Of a DNA stretch of 64,000 nt, positions 24,753-36,036 are shown in pieces. The DNA is taken from positions 310,001 to 374,000 of the forward strand of contig BSBN01001750.1 in the NCBI GenBank assembly GCA_027924645.1, in the 5' to 3' direction. Below the pieces are notes generated by a model. It worked only from the letters and a program-made list of their open reading frames with translations, was not told the DNA's origin and did no database searches. A program made the translations under genes and the position numbers. This DNA is from Cunninghamia lanceolata. Taxonomy: Eukaryota; Streptophyta; Pinopsida; Cupressales; Cupressaceae. Positions within the stretch are counted from its first letter, which is position 1. Each line of letters begins with the position of its first letter.

Positions 24753-26108
24753 TTACAGGCCCTTTCTTCTATTCGAGTTTTTTATCCAAACCTTTTCAAC
24801 CTTTTTCTTTTGCCAACCTTTCAAATCAGATGATGCAATTCTTCCAAACATTCTGCAACTGCATGCTTTATGACCAGGAGAGTGACACTTGAAACATATA
24901 ACATTAGTATTCCATATTGAGACAAACTGACTTCTTCTGCAATTAATTGATTTGTGTCCAAATTGATTACAAGTATAACAATATCCATTAAATGAATAAT
25001 TATACCTGTACATGTATGCTTGTCTTATAGGAGCACGTTTTCTAAAATTCCTTCTTTGATTGTACACAAATTCATCTCTGGTTTTATGTTCAGCTTCACT
25101 CTTCCTTTTACCTTCTGTGGTAGCAACATGATGACTTAAATCAATTTTCCTTCTAGGAGTCTCTCTAGCTTTGGAACATTCCCCTTCTTCATAACCAAAT
25201 TCAGTTGTGTTCAGATGATGTTTCTATTTACCCAGTATCTCATGTAGCTTGCTTGTGCTTTCTTCAAACTCCTTATACTTCTTAGGTAAAGCCTTGAGAC
25301 CATCATACTCTTTTCTCAGATTGATAATATCACCCTCTAATATCAGATTCTCAATCCTTCTAACTTCAAGGTCAAATTTTGAAACATCTGCTATCCTCTT
25401 AGCTTTCTCAACCTCTATCTTTAGACTGATAATCAAATTGTCTGAGTTATCAATTTGTGTCCTTAAATTTGTAATCTGAATACTTGCTTCTTCAAGATCA
25501 GAGAGTGCTTTGTCTTTGAAGTCTCTTTCTTGTTGCAGCTGCAACATTAATTTCTAGTTCTCCTTCTTATAATTCTTGAGTTCACTCAAAGCACATATGA
25601 GCTCTCCTTCTATGTCAATTTCACAATCTTGTTCATCATATTCTTGATCATCATCACTTATGATGTTAGCTTCTTCTAAAAGAGATTGGACCTCAACTCC
25701 TTCATGTGAATGTCTTCTATCATTGTTATTCTTCTAAGATAACAAGTTGTCCTCTTCTTTATCATCACCTTGATAAATTATTTTCAATTCTCTCCATATA
25801 TCTTGAGCTGTAACACAATTCATAACTTTACAGAGAACATGATTAGATAATCTAGATAAAATAGCCTTCTTTGCAATGTCATTGTATTCATGAGCCTCTT
25901 TATGACTTGTATCATTAAGTGATAGAGAAGAAATAAAATAGCCATTCTCTATAGACATCCATACACCATATCCTAATGAAAATAGATATGCTTGCATCCT
26001 GAAATAGCAAATAGGAAAGTCTGAACCATCAAAGAAGGGAACATCTGAAAAACACTTTCTCTTCAACCTGTGAGACATTTTTATCAACTGATAATGTATC
26101 AACATCAA
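24753..26108 (-). pseudogene. Element D copia Gag with coiled coil and two zinc knuckles, four stops
   Basis: One frame runs from 26108 to 24753 with stops at 25734 (TAG), 25554 (TAG), 25224 (TAG) and 24753 (TAA). Order: Gag N-terminus (FFDGSDFPICYFRMQAYL, AKKAILSRLSNHVLCKV, AQDIWRELKIIYQGDD), acidic linker, a heptad-rich coiled coil (residues about 185-290), a basic stretch, then two CX2CX4HX4C knuckles (CYTCNQFGHKSINC, CFKCHSPGHKACSC). The start may be the internal Met at MSHRLKRK. Each stop sits where Gln is plausible (LS*KNNND, EN*KLML, GK*KHHL, GL*KFGG). It would package element RNA. Downstream sequence shows no protease. Confidence 0.8.
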
Positions 26109-26236
26109 GAATTAATATAGACTGCACCTTCTCATTAGAATGAGACTTGACATTTCTCATGTTCTTATTTCTTTTGCACTTACCCATTATACTCCACCCT
26201 CAAGATCTACCCAAGCCGATCAGACTATAACATGGA

Positions 26237-26254
26237 ACCTGGACTCTGATACCA
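26237..26254 (-). other. Element D primer-binding site (initiator tRNA-Met)
   Basis: The minus strand reads TGGTATCAGAGTCCAGG two bases after the 5' LTR. This is the standard copia primer site for initiator tRNA-Met, with one variation in the usual AGAGC. Confidence 0.9.
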
Positions 26255-26256
26255 CT

Positions 26257-28308
26257 TGTTGGAGTCAAGGACAACACTGAGAGGGGGGCTGAATCAGTGT
26301 TGTGTAAATTCTTAACTTTTTGCAAACTTTATCTTACAAGACAAATAGAAAGGAAGACATTAATGATTTGTTGAGCTCATATGCACAAGACTAATAGTGA
26401 AAGATGTGAACCAAAAAAATTATAAGCAAAACACAAATATGCACACATAGAGGCAAATTATGACACAAAAATTTTAGGAGTGGAAAACCCTCTTGGGGTA
26501 GAAAAACCACTCAAATTTGCCTCACTGGTTTATTCAAAACCTCACTAGTTACATGAAGGTCTCACTAACCAAAGAAGCTTCACTAGCTTTACAAGATGCC
26601 TCACTGGCACATACAGAGGTCTCACTAACCACAAGCCTCACTGGCATAGGAAGGTCTCACTGACCACAAGCCTTGCTGACCAATTCAATTATCCTCATCA
26701 AAATAATGTGCAAGACATGATTGCTTTTCAATCTGATTTGCATCAATCAGAATACTAGTCTCATTGTCTCTATTCAATCAATTCACAATTCATTCACCTG
26801 ATTATCTCTACATAACAATTTCACCTGACACACCATCATTGTCTTCAAGGTTCAATCTAAAAATATGTTGCAACAAGGAGATTATCATTTATGCATTATG
26901 GTCCTCACATCAACTCTCTTCAACTCAATTTTCACTCTCCAATAAACATCTAATGTCCTTGTCATTCTCTGTATTTACCCCTACAAAACATGATCTCATA
27001 CATACAAAAATCATTTGTATCTTCTCAAAGATGTCTTCAATTCACACGCACTATCAATGTACCTATAAAAACATTATATTCAAATTGAATATCCTTTCAC
27101 ATTCTCTGAAAACAAATTTATCTTCTTCAATTCTCATCTTCCCTGTAAATTTCTCTTCTTTAATGATTTTCTTTATCCTCCTACAAAATAAAAATCCATT
27201 CTCCTTAAAAGAAAAAACTTATATACAATGTTATGAAAATTATCTTTCATATTCTCATTCAAAAAAATTTCATCTCCTTTCATCTTCTTTTCACCTTCCT
27301 GTAAAAATCATTTCTAAACAAAATAAGATCATATAATATTAAATCCCATTCAAAGATTCTTCATATTCTCTTCTCTCTGCAAAAATATCTTCAATCTGCA
27401 TATTAGACCTCCAAAAATCAAATCATAATGAAATAATATTTCATATTCCTCTTCATTCAAAAAACCTTTCAATTTTCTTTGCTAATCATCATAATCATGA
27501 AGCAACCAAAGTATGAACATCATCTCACTAGCATCAAAATATGAAGGTATCTTAAGTCATGATAAAAAACAAAAAGTCCTGCAAGTCCATTCTCTGCATC
27601 TATGAGACTCACACGATGTGATCATCACAAGACATCAAAGCAACTTAATTCCATTCTTATGAAGATGAACTTCTGCAACATGATGAATTCCTGCAAGCCT
27701 CACAATGACAACTATCATACTACATAAATAACTTGAGATGTCATACCATCAATACATCTATCAAGAACAATTGAAATCTGTATGTCATAGACATGGGAAA
27801 GTGACAAAGTATGCCATAACACCCATCATGATATGAGCTCACAATTGAAGCAAGTGATACCATGCTTATGTCAAAATATAGATATCATAGATGTCCATAC
27901 TTACAAGTCAATATAAATACACTGATATCCAACTGTCATCATCCCAAATGAATTCCATCAAGTATCTTGTAATGAGACCATGATCATTATGAAGCAAACA
28001 ACTCCTGAAGCAATCCCATGATGAAGACAACCAAATGGACAACATGTGAACAACATCTGAAACATATCCTGATTGATGATCAACTCAAAACCATAACATC
28101 ATGATCAAATATGAACCAATATAAATCAAGAACATTAGTATCCTTCCTGATGAAATGAGAGCATATCTTATATCTAACTACTGATCCTAATGACATGAAG
28201 AACTCTTGTATGATCAATATCAACACCATGTGAACCCACAAACCTTTTGACATCAATGACATTCAACTCAAACACCTTTTTGACATCAATGACAATCTAC
28301 TTTCATCA
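26257..28308 (-). repeat. Element D, 5' LTR (2052 bp, internally deleted)
   Basis: It matches 20950-23778 but lacks about 0.8 kb: the sequence jumps at about 27480 from a point matching 22148 to one matching 22985. Near its end a short duplication (gacatcaatgacat... at about 28248-28295) adds roughly 46 bp. The frame 26764-27336 is LTR sequence, not a gene. Confidence 0.85.
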
Positions 28309-30128
28309 TGGTCACTGCATATGGGGCAACAAACATGCCATACAAAACAAGCACGCCAAAACACACATTTGAAGACATGGAGAAAACATAGTAGATAAGC
28401 GATGGTGTGTTCCCTATTTCTAGGCTCATCACCATCTCAGGCACATTACAGGCACACACCGACAATTGGGCTTCACCACAACAATCGCCAAAGACACGCT
28501 TAAGGGTTGAGTTAGTCATAGAACTACTCCCCGCCTCTGCAGAGGACTTTTGAAAATGATAGGATGATGCAATTTGCTTCGAGAAATACACCATCCCCGC
28601 CTCCGCAGAGGGCTTAAGGAAAAGGATATGCTCAATATCCTACCTATGCAAAGGGCTTACATGATTGATTGATTGATTATAAACAAACTCAAGATGCATG
28701 ATGCACTACTCAAGAGCGCAGGTCACTGCATCTGAGGTCAAACACATTGCTAACATCTATAACAGACTACTTACCTTATATATGCCCCCACCTTAAGGTG
28801 GTTGATATCAGTTATCGATATCAAGCACGTTAAGGTAGGAAGAAAACACACAAGGGAACACTGACTTTCACAAAGCCCATGCCCCCTGGAGGTGACATGT
28901 ACTTTACGATCGCCGAATGTTCCCACAAACACATCCCTGCAAGAAACATGTTAGTGTCTACAAAATCATAATAAACAACAGCATCAATGCATATGATTAA
29001 CCACAAAAAGAGCCAAGGTTATACAATGAATTTGGAGTTCAAGGATAACCAAGGGCTATATCACGAAGCTCTCTGAATCAAGTACCACCAAGGCTAGATT
29101 CAAAGACAAACAAAGGTGCATAGAGCAGCAATATTGTTAATATTTGTAAATGCGATAGAAACATCATAAAATTCACTACGCGGAAAGCACGAGTACTTCC
29201 ACTAGCCAAGCATTAGATAAAATATACAACCCCATCGTCATATTAGGAACTATAGTCCATTTTTTGATTGCTCTCGAAAGGGACACTAGGTTTGCATCAG
29301 TATAAATGTTTGTCGTCATCCGCCCGCTAGGTGGAAACACTAGAGGAAGGCAAACAATAAATAAGAGAGGAGAAAATAAATGTCTTAGGGACAGTCACAT
29401 AGGAGGGTGCCCCCAAGTCACCAACCACGACGCTATGTCCGTAAGACACAACACACAACAATGAAATAAGAAAGAGAGGCAATTTAGAAGAATGATGATA
29501 CAAATAGAAGAAGTTCACAACAGACGCAGTCTCCTGGTATCCCGAACCTTACGAGAGAATCTAAGGTCATCCCAGGAGGCCTAAACAACACATAACACAT
29601 CACGAGGGAAACACATCATGAGAGAGATAAAGGGTTAGAGATACTTACCTGTAGGGTCTTCATATTATATATTGGAGCTCTTGAACCTCTTGGAGTGGTA
29701 CTCGATTATGTTTAATGCAAAGTTTGAGTGGTTCTTATGAAAGTCTTGTTTGTTGTCATGTGATACTTGTTCATTAAATCCTTATTTAAATGAGACTTTT
29801 TCTTGCTTGTGAGGGGGTGAACCACTATTATTTCCATTTGTTGATTGTCGTCTTGCTATGTTCTAATTTTTAGCAAGTTTTCATTGGCGAATCTTTCTAG
29901 AACAGTAGCAAGATTCATCCTGTACCATCTTGCTCATTTGTATCGGTTGTTCTTTCTCTTCAAAGGTATTTTGATTATCTCTTGATCCATATAAGGATAA
30001 TGGAGGAGGAACCTCAACATAAATTCTATTTCTTCACGGACGAGGTGGATTATCCACTTGTTTCTTGTCTGCTTCAATCATACCCATGATACTATCATAG
30101 TCCAAGTAATCATCCTCGTCTACTTCCA
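28309..30128 (-). other. Element B 3' non-coding interior, right of D
   Basis: It continues the part interrupted by D and parallels 3780-5300 of element A, including a gattgattgattgatt run (28660-28680) and the phrase ccccaccttaaggtggttgatatca. Just downstream of gag (29940-30128) a decayed acidic coding tail is shared with element A (NPPRPRREEIYVEVPPPLSL). No other gene is seen. Confidence 0.6.
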
Positions 30129-30593
30129 CTAAATCTTGTTCCACCATATTATTTTCAGTATGCTTAGGGAAAGGATTAGTGAAGATTTGTAAATTCTAAT
30201 TCGGCGGAGCAACTGACTTATTCCATTATCATTCACACCCGCTACCTGGATGACATTTGAATCAATAAGGTCCTGTATCTCGTGTTTAAGATGCACACAT
30301 CGTTCAGTGTCATGTCCTTGCATATGATGGTAATGACAAAAGGCATTAACATCAAAGTAAGGTCCTTGTTTACTAGGATCAACAGGCTTAATCGAGGGAA
30401 GCTTCATAATGTTATTAATCACAGCTTGATTCATGATAGAATGATAGGACTTAGATATCGGAGTAAACTTCCTTGGTTGATACGGTTGTTTCTTTGGATT
30501 GTTTATAACAAACACATTTGTATTTGGTCCATTGATCTTGATGAAACCCCTATTATTGTTCCTTTTAAAGTTGTTTTGTGATGATCCACCCAT
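30129..30593 (-). pseudogene. Element B Gag C-terminal part with CHHC zinc knuckle
   Basis: This is a basic segment (NNFKRNNNRGFIKINGP) followed by AFCHYHHMQGHDTERCVHLK and HEIQDLIDS. The CX2HX4HX4C knuckle next to an LKxxIQDLID helix is a hallmark of Tat/Ogre-type Gag proteins. The frame differs from the upstream Gag part, so a frameshift lies about 30595-30610. The family use is RNA binding and packaging. Confidence 0.8.
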
Positions 30594-32155
30594 GGATTGT
30601 CCAACTTGACCGATGAGTTTTGGTTTTCATATTGACTAGATGAAAGTTGATAATCACGAAGGGCGGTGCATAAATGTTGAAAGGAGTTGTACTTCATCAA
30701 GAGAATCTTATCATGAATATTAGGTTGTAGATTTGTAATGAATATCTTCTGAACATCCTCATCTTTCATCTAATATTGAATCTGTGCATAAAGTCCTTGA
30801 TACTGACTAATGAATTCGGTCAACTTTTCTTTTAGACCTTGTTTGCATTGAACCAAGTCAATAAGAGTGACTTGGGGTCCAATATTTGCTTGAAAATGTT
30901 GTAAAAATTGATCTATCAACTGCAAAAAGGAGTGAATTGAATTCAGAGGCAATGAGCAAAACCATTCTAAAGCAGTATCTTTGAGAGATTGTGGGAAAAT
31001 TTTTGCTAACAAATCCTCTTCAAAATAGAAATCACTACACTTAGTTGTGAATGCTGCCGCATGGATATTAGGATCTCCTTTTCCACCATATTTTTCAAAG
31101 CAAGTTGTCTCAAACCTCTCAGGCATAGGGGTTCTCAAGATTGCATAGGAAAGGGGATTATGGGCATGGTATATCAATAAACTAGGCTGCAAAGAGTTTG
31201 TCAAATTTGTTACCTTCTGTTGTAAAGCAGTCATGCCCTGTAAAAGTTGGTTTAGGATGGCATCATTGGGAGATGCAGTTTGTTGTGAGGAATTAGAACC
31301 AAGGTGAGGAGGTGATTGAACTTGAGATACAATATGCGGAGGCTGAGAATATGTTAGTGGTGGTTGGCCATATTGATATGTGGAAGATGGTTGCGAGTAT
31401 GTAATGGGTAGCTGGAAATGAGTGGAATAGATAGGAGGTTGAGAATAATTATTCATAGAAGATGTCCCCTTAGGAATCAAATTCTGATAATTAAATCCCA
31501 CAGCTTTGTAATTAGTGCCATTAGACACTCCAATACCTATGGTAGCATTACTACAAGTGTTCGCATTAGTTGCTAAGATTGTTGATGTGAAAGTGGATAT
31601 TCCTGTATTTGGTATAGGTATGGAAACTTGAGTATGAGATGATGATAAAGTATTATTTATTGTTTGCGCACATTCCGTTATCGGCATTATATTGGTTTAT
31701 ACAATATGTGCTAGGCCACAAATTGCATTTACACCATCTTGTCCCTCTTTTATCAATTCCCTTATATTATGAATTGCAAGGACAACTTCTTCAACTATTC
31801 TCTCATTTTCCATAAATGATTGAAATTCAGCTAAGTCTTTATCCAATTTTTCTATTTGCTCATCAGATACATGTCCTATTGCTTCAATGGTATTATCAAC
31901 ATCATGAAAAATTTGTTCTTCCATTGTGGTTGGAGGATGTATAGTATCTTGCATAGTTTGAATTTCTCCCTTTGTGAAGAAGGTGTCCAAAGTACCAACT
32001 TCTTCAAGAGCACTAGATCCCATTAATTTTTTACTTCTTCTCAAATGGATATTGTTTTTAGGACAGCGTGTCATAAATCTTGTACAAAAACATACAATAC
32101 ACACTACACAAACTAAGAAAACAAATCCTAGGAGAAGAATATGATTGACGGCCAA
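30594..32155 (-). pseudogene. Element B Gag, N-terminal and core region
   Basis: One frame with two stops, TAA at 31697-31699 (AHIV*TNIMPITE) and TAG at 30770-30772 (QIQY*MKDEDV), both plausible former Gln. At the N-terminus is a hydrophobic stretch (ILLLGFVFLVCVVCIVCF), then a charged region rich in Glu. A Tyr/Gln/Pro-rich linker follows, then the Gag core: FETTCFEKYGGKGDPNIHAA, LKDTALEWFCSLPLNSIHSF, LTEFISQYQGLYAQIQ. No ATG opens the frame at 32155 (codon TTG), so the true start is unsure. The core is typical of Tat-like elements; the hydrophobic start is not typical. Confidence 0.72.
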
Positions 32156-32159
32156 AATG

Positions 32160-33354
32160 CTTGATTTTTTTATACTTTTTTCAATGCAATGAATGATCCA
32201 AATGGTGCTGTAAGGATTTCAATCAACGGAAGCAAATTATATGTCTGATATTAGTTTGAAACAAAAATTTAATCACTCTCAACACATGCTTGATGCAAAT
32301 CCAAGATAATGCCAAGTCAAAATATAGTGAAAACAAGTCAATATAGACATCTTTTTCACCAAATTTCAATGCAAAAGAGCATAACAAAGGGTGTTGTGAG
32401 GAAAATGATGATGGAAAGAAAATAATATCAGTAATAACAACCACTTGGTGCCAAAATACCCAGCACAACATGCTTTTAGTGCAATTTAAGGTCAAACCCT
32501 AGTGAAAATATAGCAAAATATGCAATTTTTTCATGGTTTTTTAACTCCAAGACCTAGAAAAAGGGGTGTTGTAAGGAATTTTAGGAGGGAAAGCAAATAA
32601 TATCAATAATATTAGTCACCTCAATCCATAAAACTGATCACAACACACTTGGAGTGCAAACTAGGTTAAACCCTAGGGCCAAAATAGCCAAAATGTGTAG
32701 TTTTTTGCAAAATTTTCACTACAAGAGCCCGTTAAAAGGGTGTTATGAAGATTTTTATGAGGGGAAGAAAATGATAACCATGATGATAGAAAATTAATGC
32801 AAAAATATCTTTCACAACACACAACAAAATTCTATGTGAATGATTTGAAGTCTAATTTATGATGAAATTGACTTACTCTCAGATCTGAAAATGATTTTCA
32901 AGTTTAATCATGCAAAATTCCCATGCAAATTTAATGGAATTGCACCAAAATTGCTAGTTTTTGTTGAAATTTTCAATACAAAAATGCAAATGCAAATTCA
33001 CACTAAAATGCAAGACTACAGCCAAATGAAAATTTGAATGAGCCTCTAAAATTAGTAGAAAAATCTGATAAAAGATTTTGCCTACGAACCCTAGATTTTT
33101 GAATTACTAGGTTATATAAAATTAACAAAATTTCCACAAAACCCTAGCAATTAAATGATGAAAATGCAAAGCAAGATTTTGAATTTTTGTATTTTTCTGT
33201 AATTTATATCAGATTTGATGCAAAAATCATGAATTAGGAAAATTTAGGAAGAATTGATGCAATTTAGTAAGCCGAACAATGCAATTTTTTTGTATTTTCC
33301 CAATTTTTTCAAATTTTTTCAAATTTTCTCAATGCAATAAAGTAAATGCCTATA
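32160..33354 (-). other. Element B untranslated leader, outer part
   Basis: AT-rich, parallel to 5800-6960 in element A, with recurring phrases aaaatgcaa, ggtgttgt and accctag. No open frame of note. Insertion E interrupts it at 33360 (duplication tgaat at 33355-33359), and it resumes at 35955. Confidence 0.6.
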
Positions 33355-33359
33355 TGAAT

Positions 33360-33621
33360 TGTTGGTGTAATTAAATATTTAATTACACTTTATTAAGTTT
33401 ACTTAGGGCTAATTTTAGTCTTAGGTTATTCTTAAGTCATATTAGGGTTTTTCTCTAACTTGCAAATATAAAAGCAAGTTCTCACATGTAATTCTTTAAT
33501 CCATTTCATTAATTCATCTTTATTGTGCAAATTATTCCTCTATGCTTTTTTTTCTTGTGGAAGGTAAATCTTAGGTTTTGCAGGTGATCTTTGTGGCTTG
33601 AATTAATTATCAAATTCAACA
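33360..33621 (+). repeat. Element E, 5' LTR
   Basis: Starts TGTTGG, ends ATTCAACA. A perfect 24-bp palindrome lies at 33365-33388 (left arm GTGTAATTAAAT). Confidence 0.93.
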
Positions 33622-33633
33622 TGGTATCAGAGC
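33622..33633 (+). other. Element E primer-binding site (initiator tRNA-Met)
   Basis: TGGTATCAGAGC abuts the LTR with no spacer, the canonical copia site. Confidence 0.95.
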
Positions 33634-33789
33634 GGATCTGCAAGCCCCTTCTCAAATTTGGAGAAATTTTTTAGCAAGAGCCATTTGTTGGGTGTGTTTT
33701 TGTGTAAAACAGAGTATTCCATTAGATTTAGAGTAGCTGGAAAAGGGTTTCAAAAATTTGGTTCTGTGAAATCCGTACGACTGTACGGC

Positions 33790-33959
33790 GCCTCGATTTC
33801 TGTGCCAACCTTGATTTTCGTGCGATTCTCATCTGAGCAGATTTTGATTTTAGAGCTGCCTCGGTTTGCATGCCATCTTGATTTTTGAGTTGCCTCGATT
33901 TGCGTGCCATTTTGATTTCTATGATGTCTCAATTTCCGTGCCGTCTCGATTTCTATGCA
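33790..33959 (+). repeat. Short tandem repeat in the element E leader
   Basis: Four imperfect units, mostly of about 34 bp, each read roughly gcctcgatttgcgtgccat followed by ttgatttc. They lie in the leader, upstream of the coding frame. A second loose repeat around ttggtc(g/a)cat and ggacca follows at 34041-34170. Confidence 0.6.
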
Positions 33960-34648
33960 TAGGTACCACTGAATTTTTTATTAATTTCTTAATAAAAAAT
34001 AATTTTTTTATTTTGGAGGGCTAGCCCCTTGGGTTTAACCCTTGGTCGCATGGGGGACCAGCCCCTAGCTTCCAAGCAGCAGTCCCCAGAGACTCAGCTC
34101 TTGGTCATATGAGGGACCACTGCCCTAGCCGCCAGCCCCCAAAGACTCAGCACCTGGTCACATGGGTGCCCAGGGGCTTCAATAGTGTTTTTTTGGGGCC
34201 TCTTTGCACTAAAGGAGTAATTTTGGTAAATCGAGCATATCTTGAGCATACGGAGTCGGATTTTCAAAAAAAAATAGGCGTTGGAAAGCTGGTTTCGAGC
34301 ACAATCCAGTGGTGCAGGTATTTTTTCTAGGTTTTGCTGATTGGTATAATTTATTGCTGTTTGAAGTTAAGGCATCTTTTTTGGCCTTCGAGCTCCGTTC
34401 TTGCACCTAGAATCTCTGTTTTTCAAAAATGAATAGGCGTTGGAAAGGTATCAGAGAGCTCTACACAGCCAACTATATAATATTTTCAGATTCAGCCGCA
34501 AGTATATTTTAAATCAGTTTGTCAATTTTATGGCTTCTGTTGGATATCTTGGACATGCTGCCTCCTGGAAAGTTTCTGTTTGCTTTGAAAGACTTCTACT
34601 ATCAGAATAAATCTATTTGCATATTTTGATCTATAATCATCTAAGGAG

Positions 34649-35443
34649 ATGGGATTCTACCATCAGCATAAATCTACTTGCAGATATTGTGGAAGTAATC
34701 AACATGAGAAAGAGATGTGTCCTCATTTCTCACATCATCTCTTTGAAATGCGTCTTTCAATCGCTTCTCCTCCTGATGAGATCATTGTTCCACCATCACC
34801 TACTGCTACTTCAGAGTTCAGTGTTGCATCATCATTGGCTTCTAGTGATTCTGTGCAGCAAGTCAATATTAGTCTTCCTGATCCACCTCATTGGGATTCC
34901 TATCTTGCAGACATATCATCTTTGTTTGTAGAGTCCCATCTTATAGATTTGGAGGACCACATTAAGGACATTTGTCTTCTTCTTGATGACAGCTTCGATG
35001 GAGTTGCATCACCATCATATGCTTCAAAGATTGTTCTTCATCCTCCTCTTCTTCAGTCACAGTTTGACAGTGGATTGGAGACATTTGAGCAGTTTTCAGG
35101 AGCATCATTATTGTCTTTGGATCATGTGCAGTGTTTAGAGACATTTGTCCTTCTTCCTGTATATTCCTATCCGGAATGGGAAGACATTATGCACACATCT
35201 GCAGTTCTATTTCTTCCTAAGGGGAGGAATGTTGTTCGACGTTCATGGGTCTTCATCTTTATTCTGTGTCGAGCATCTTCCAGCACTACAGGAGTCATCT
35301 TGAGGAGCGGCTGCATGGTCTCTCTTCTCATCTCTATTTTGGGAGGGAGCATTTCCTCGCATGGGGTTTCATCCTTCTCACTTCTGGGGGGGGTCATCAG
35401 ACCTTCTCTCTTCTTCCTCTCTTATGGGGGGTGGCATTCTTGA
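34649..35443 (+). CDS. Element E protein with zinc knuckle and conserved WDxYL/ESHLxDLED module
   Basis: 264 codons from ATG 34649. Residues 11-24 (CRYCGSNQHEKEMC) are a canonical CX2CX4HX4C knuckle, as in Gag proteins. After a Ser/Pro-rich stretch comes HWDSYLADISSLFVESHLI, then DLEDHIKDICLLLDDSF, which has a clear relative in element H. The C-terminal part is hydrophobic and may be non-coding sequence read through. There is no Gag core, so it is probably a residual or specialised product of a non-autonomous element. The similar module in H suggests it was kept for a reason, but function is unknown. Confidence 0.55.
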   Translation: MGFYHQHKSTCRYCGSNQHEKEMCPHFSHHLFEMRLSIASPPDEIIVPPSPTATSEFSVASSLASSDSVQQVNISLPDPPHWDSYLADISSLFVESHLIDLEDHIKDICLLLDDSFDGVASPSYASKIVLHPPLLQSQFDSGLETFEQFSGASLLSLDHVQCLETFVLLPVYSYPEWEDIMHTSAVLFLPKGRNVVRRSWVFIFILCRASSSTTGVILRSGCMVSLLISILGGSISSHGVSSFSLLGGVIRPSLFFLSYGGWHS

Positions 35444-35680
35444 TTGTACTTTTGTGATGGATTCACTTCTTGGGGGGTCTTAGTTTTAGTCCTTCTTCCA
35501 TCACATGTTTATGTACTTGTATTTTTCTCTCTTTTGGAGAGGAGTTTTCTCCCACTGGGTTTTTCTCTTTTCTCTCCACTTTATGAGAGATTTTTGTTGT
35601 TCATGGGTACCTAAAATGGCCTTGTAGCCGGGACCCATTCTTGCATTAGTTGCATGCTTTTCATTTCTCCCTAAGTTGCA

Positions 35681-35692
35681 CTTATGGGGGGG
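35681..35692 (+). other. Element E polypurine tract
   Basis: cttatggggggg ends directly at the TGTTGG of the 3' LTR. The same tail (ctaagttgca, then a G-run) precedes the LTR of element H on the other strand. Confidence 0.75.
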
Positions 35693-35954
35693 TGTTGGTG
35701 TAATTAAATATTTAATTACACTTTATTAAGTTTACTTAGGGCTAATTTTAGTCTTAGGTTATTCTTAAGTCATATTAGGGTTTTTCTCTAACTTGCAAAT
35801 ATAAAAGCAAGTTCTCACATGTAATTCTTTAATCCATTTCATTAATTCATCTTTATTGTGCAAATTATTCCTCTATGCTTTTTTCTCTTGTGGAAGGTAA
35901 ATCTTAGGTTTTGCAGGTGATCTTTGTGGCTTGAATTAATTATCAAATTCAACA
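35693..35954 (+). repeat. Element E, 3' LTR
   Basis: Same 262 bp as the 5' LTR apart from one base in the T-run. The palindrome recurs at 35698-35721. Confidence 0.93.
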
Positions 35955-36036
35955 TGAATGAATGAAATCACACCAAATCTGCAGACAAACACTCAACAAG
36001 TTGCAATTTAATTTCAAAAACACGGGTTCACCAAAA

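Larger units (their letters stand above)
20950..28308 (-). mobile_element. Element D: copia-type, gag-only LTR retrotransposon inside B
   Basis: The LTRs are 20950-23778 and 26257-28308, starting TGTTGGAGTC and ending ATCA. The flanks are tggtt and tggtc, a duplication with one mismatch. A primer-binding site complementary to initiator tRNA-Met and a clear polypurine tract define the minus orientation. The 2.5 kb interior encodes only a copia Gag, so D lacks its own polymerase. The LTRs differ by a deletion of about 0.8 kb in the right copy. Confidence 0.88.
33360..35954 (+). mobile_element. Element E: small copia-type non-autonomous LTR retrotransposon, recent
   Basis: LTRs of 262 bp (33360-33621 and 35693-35954) differ by about one base. 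The target duplication tgaat is perfect (33355-33359, 35955-35959). The initiator tRNA-Met primer site directly follows the 5' LTR and a G-run precedes the 3' LTR. The 2.1 kb interior has one long frame with a zinc knuckle but no protease, integrase or reverse transcriptase. The near-identity of the LTRs makes it one of the youngest insertions here. Confidence 0.93.
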
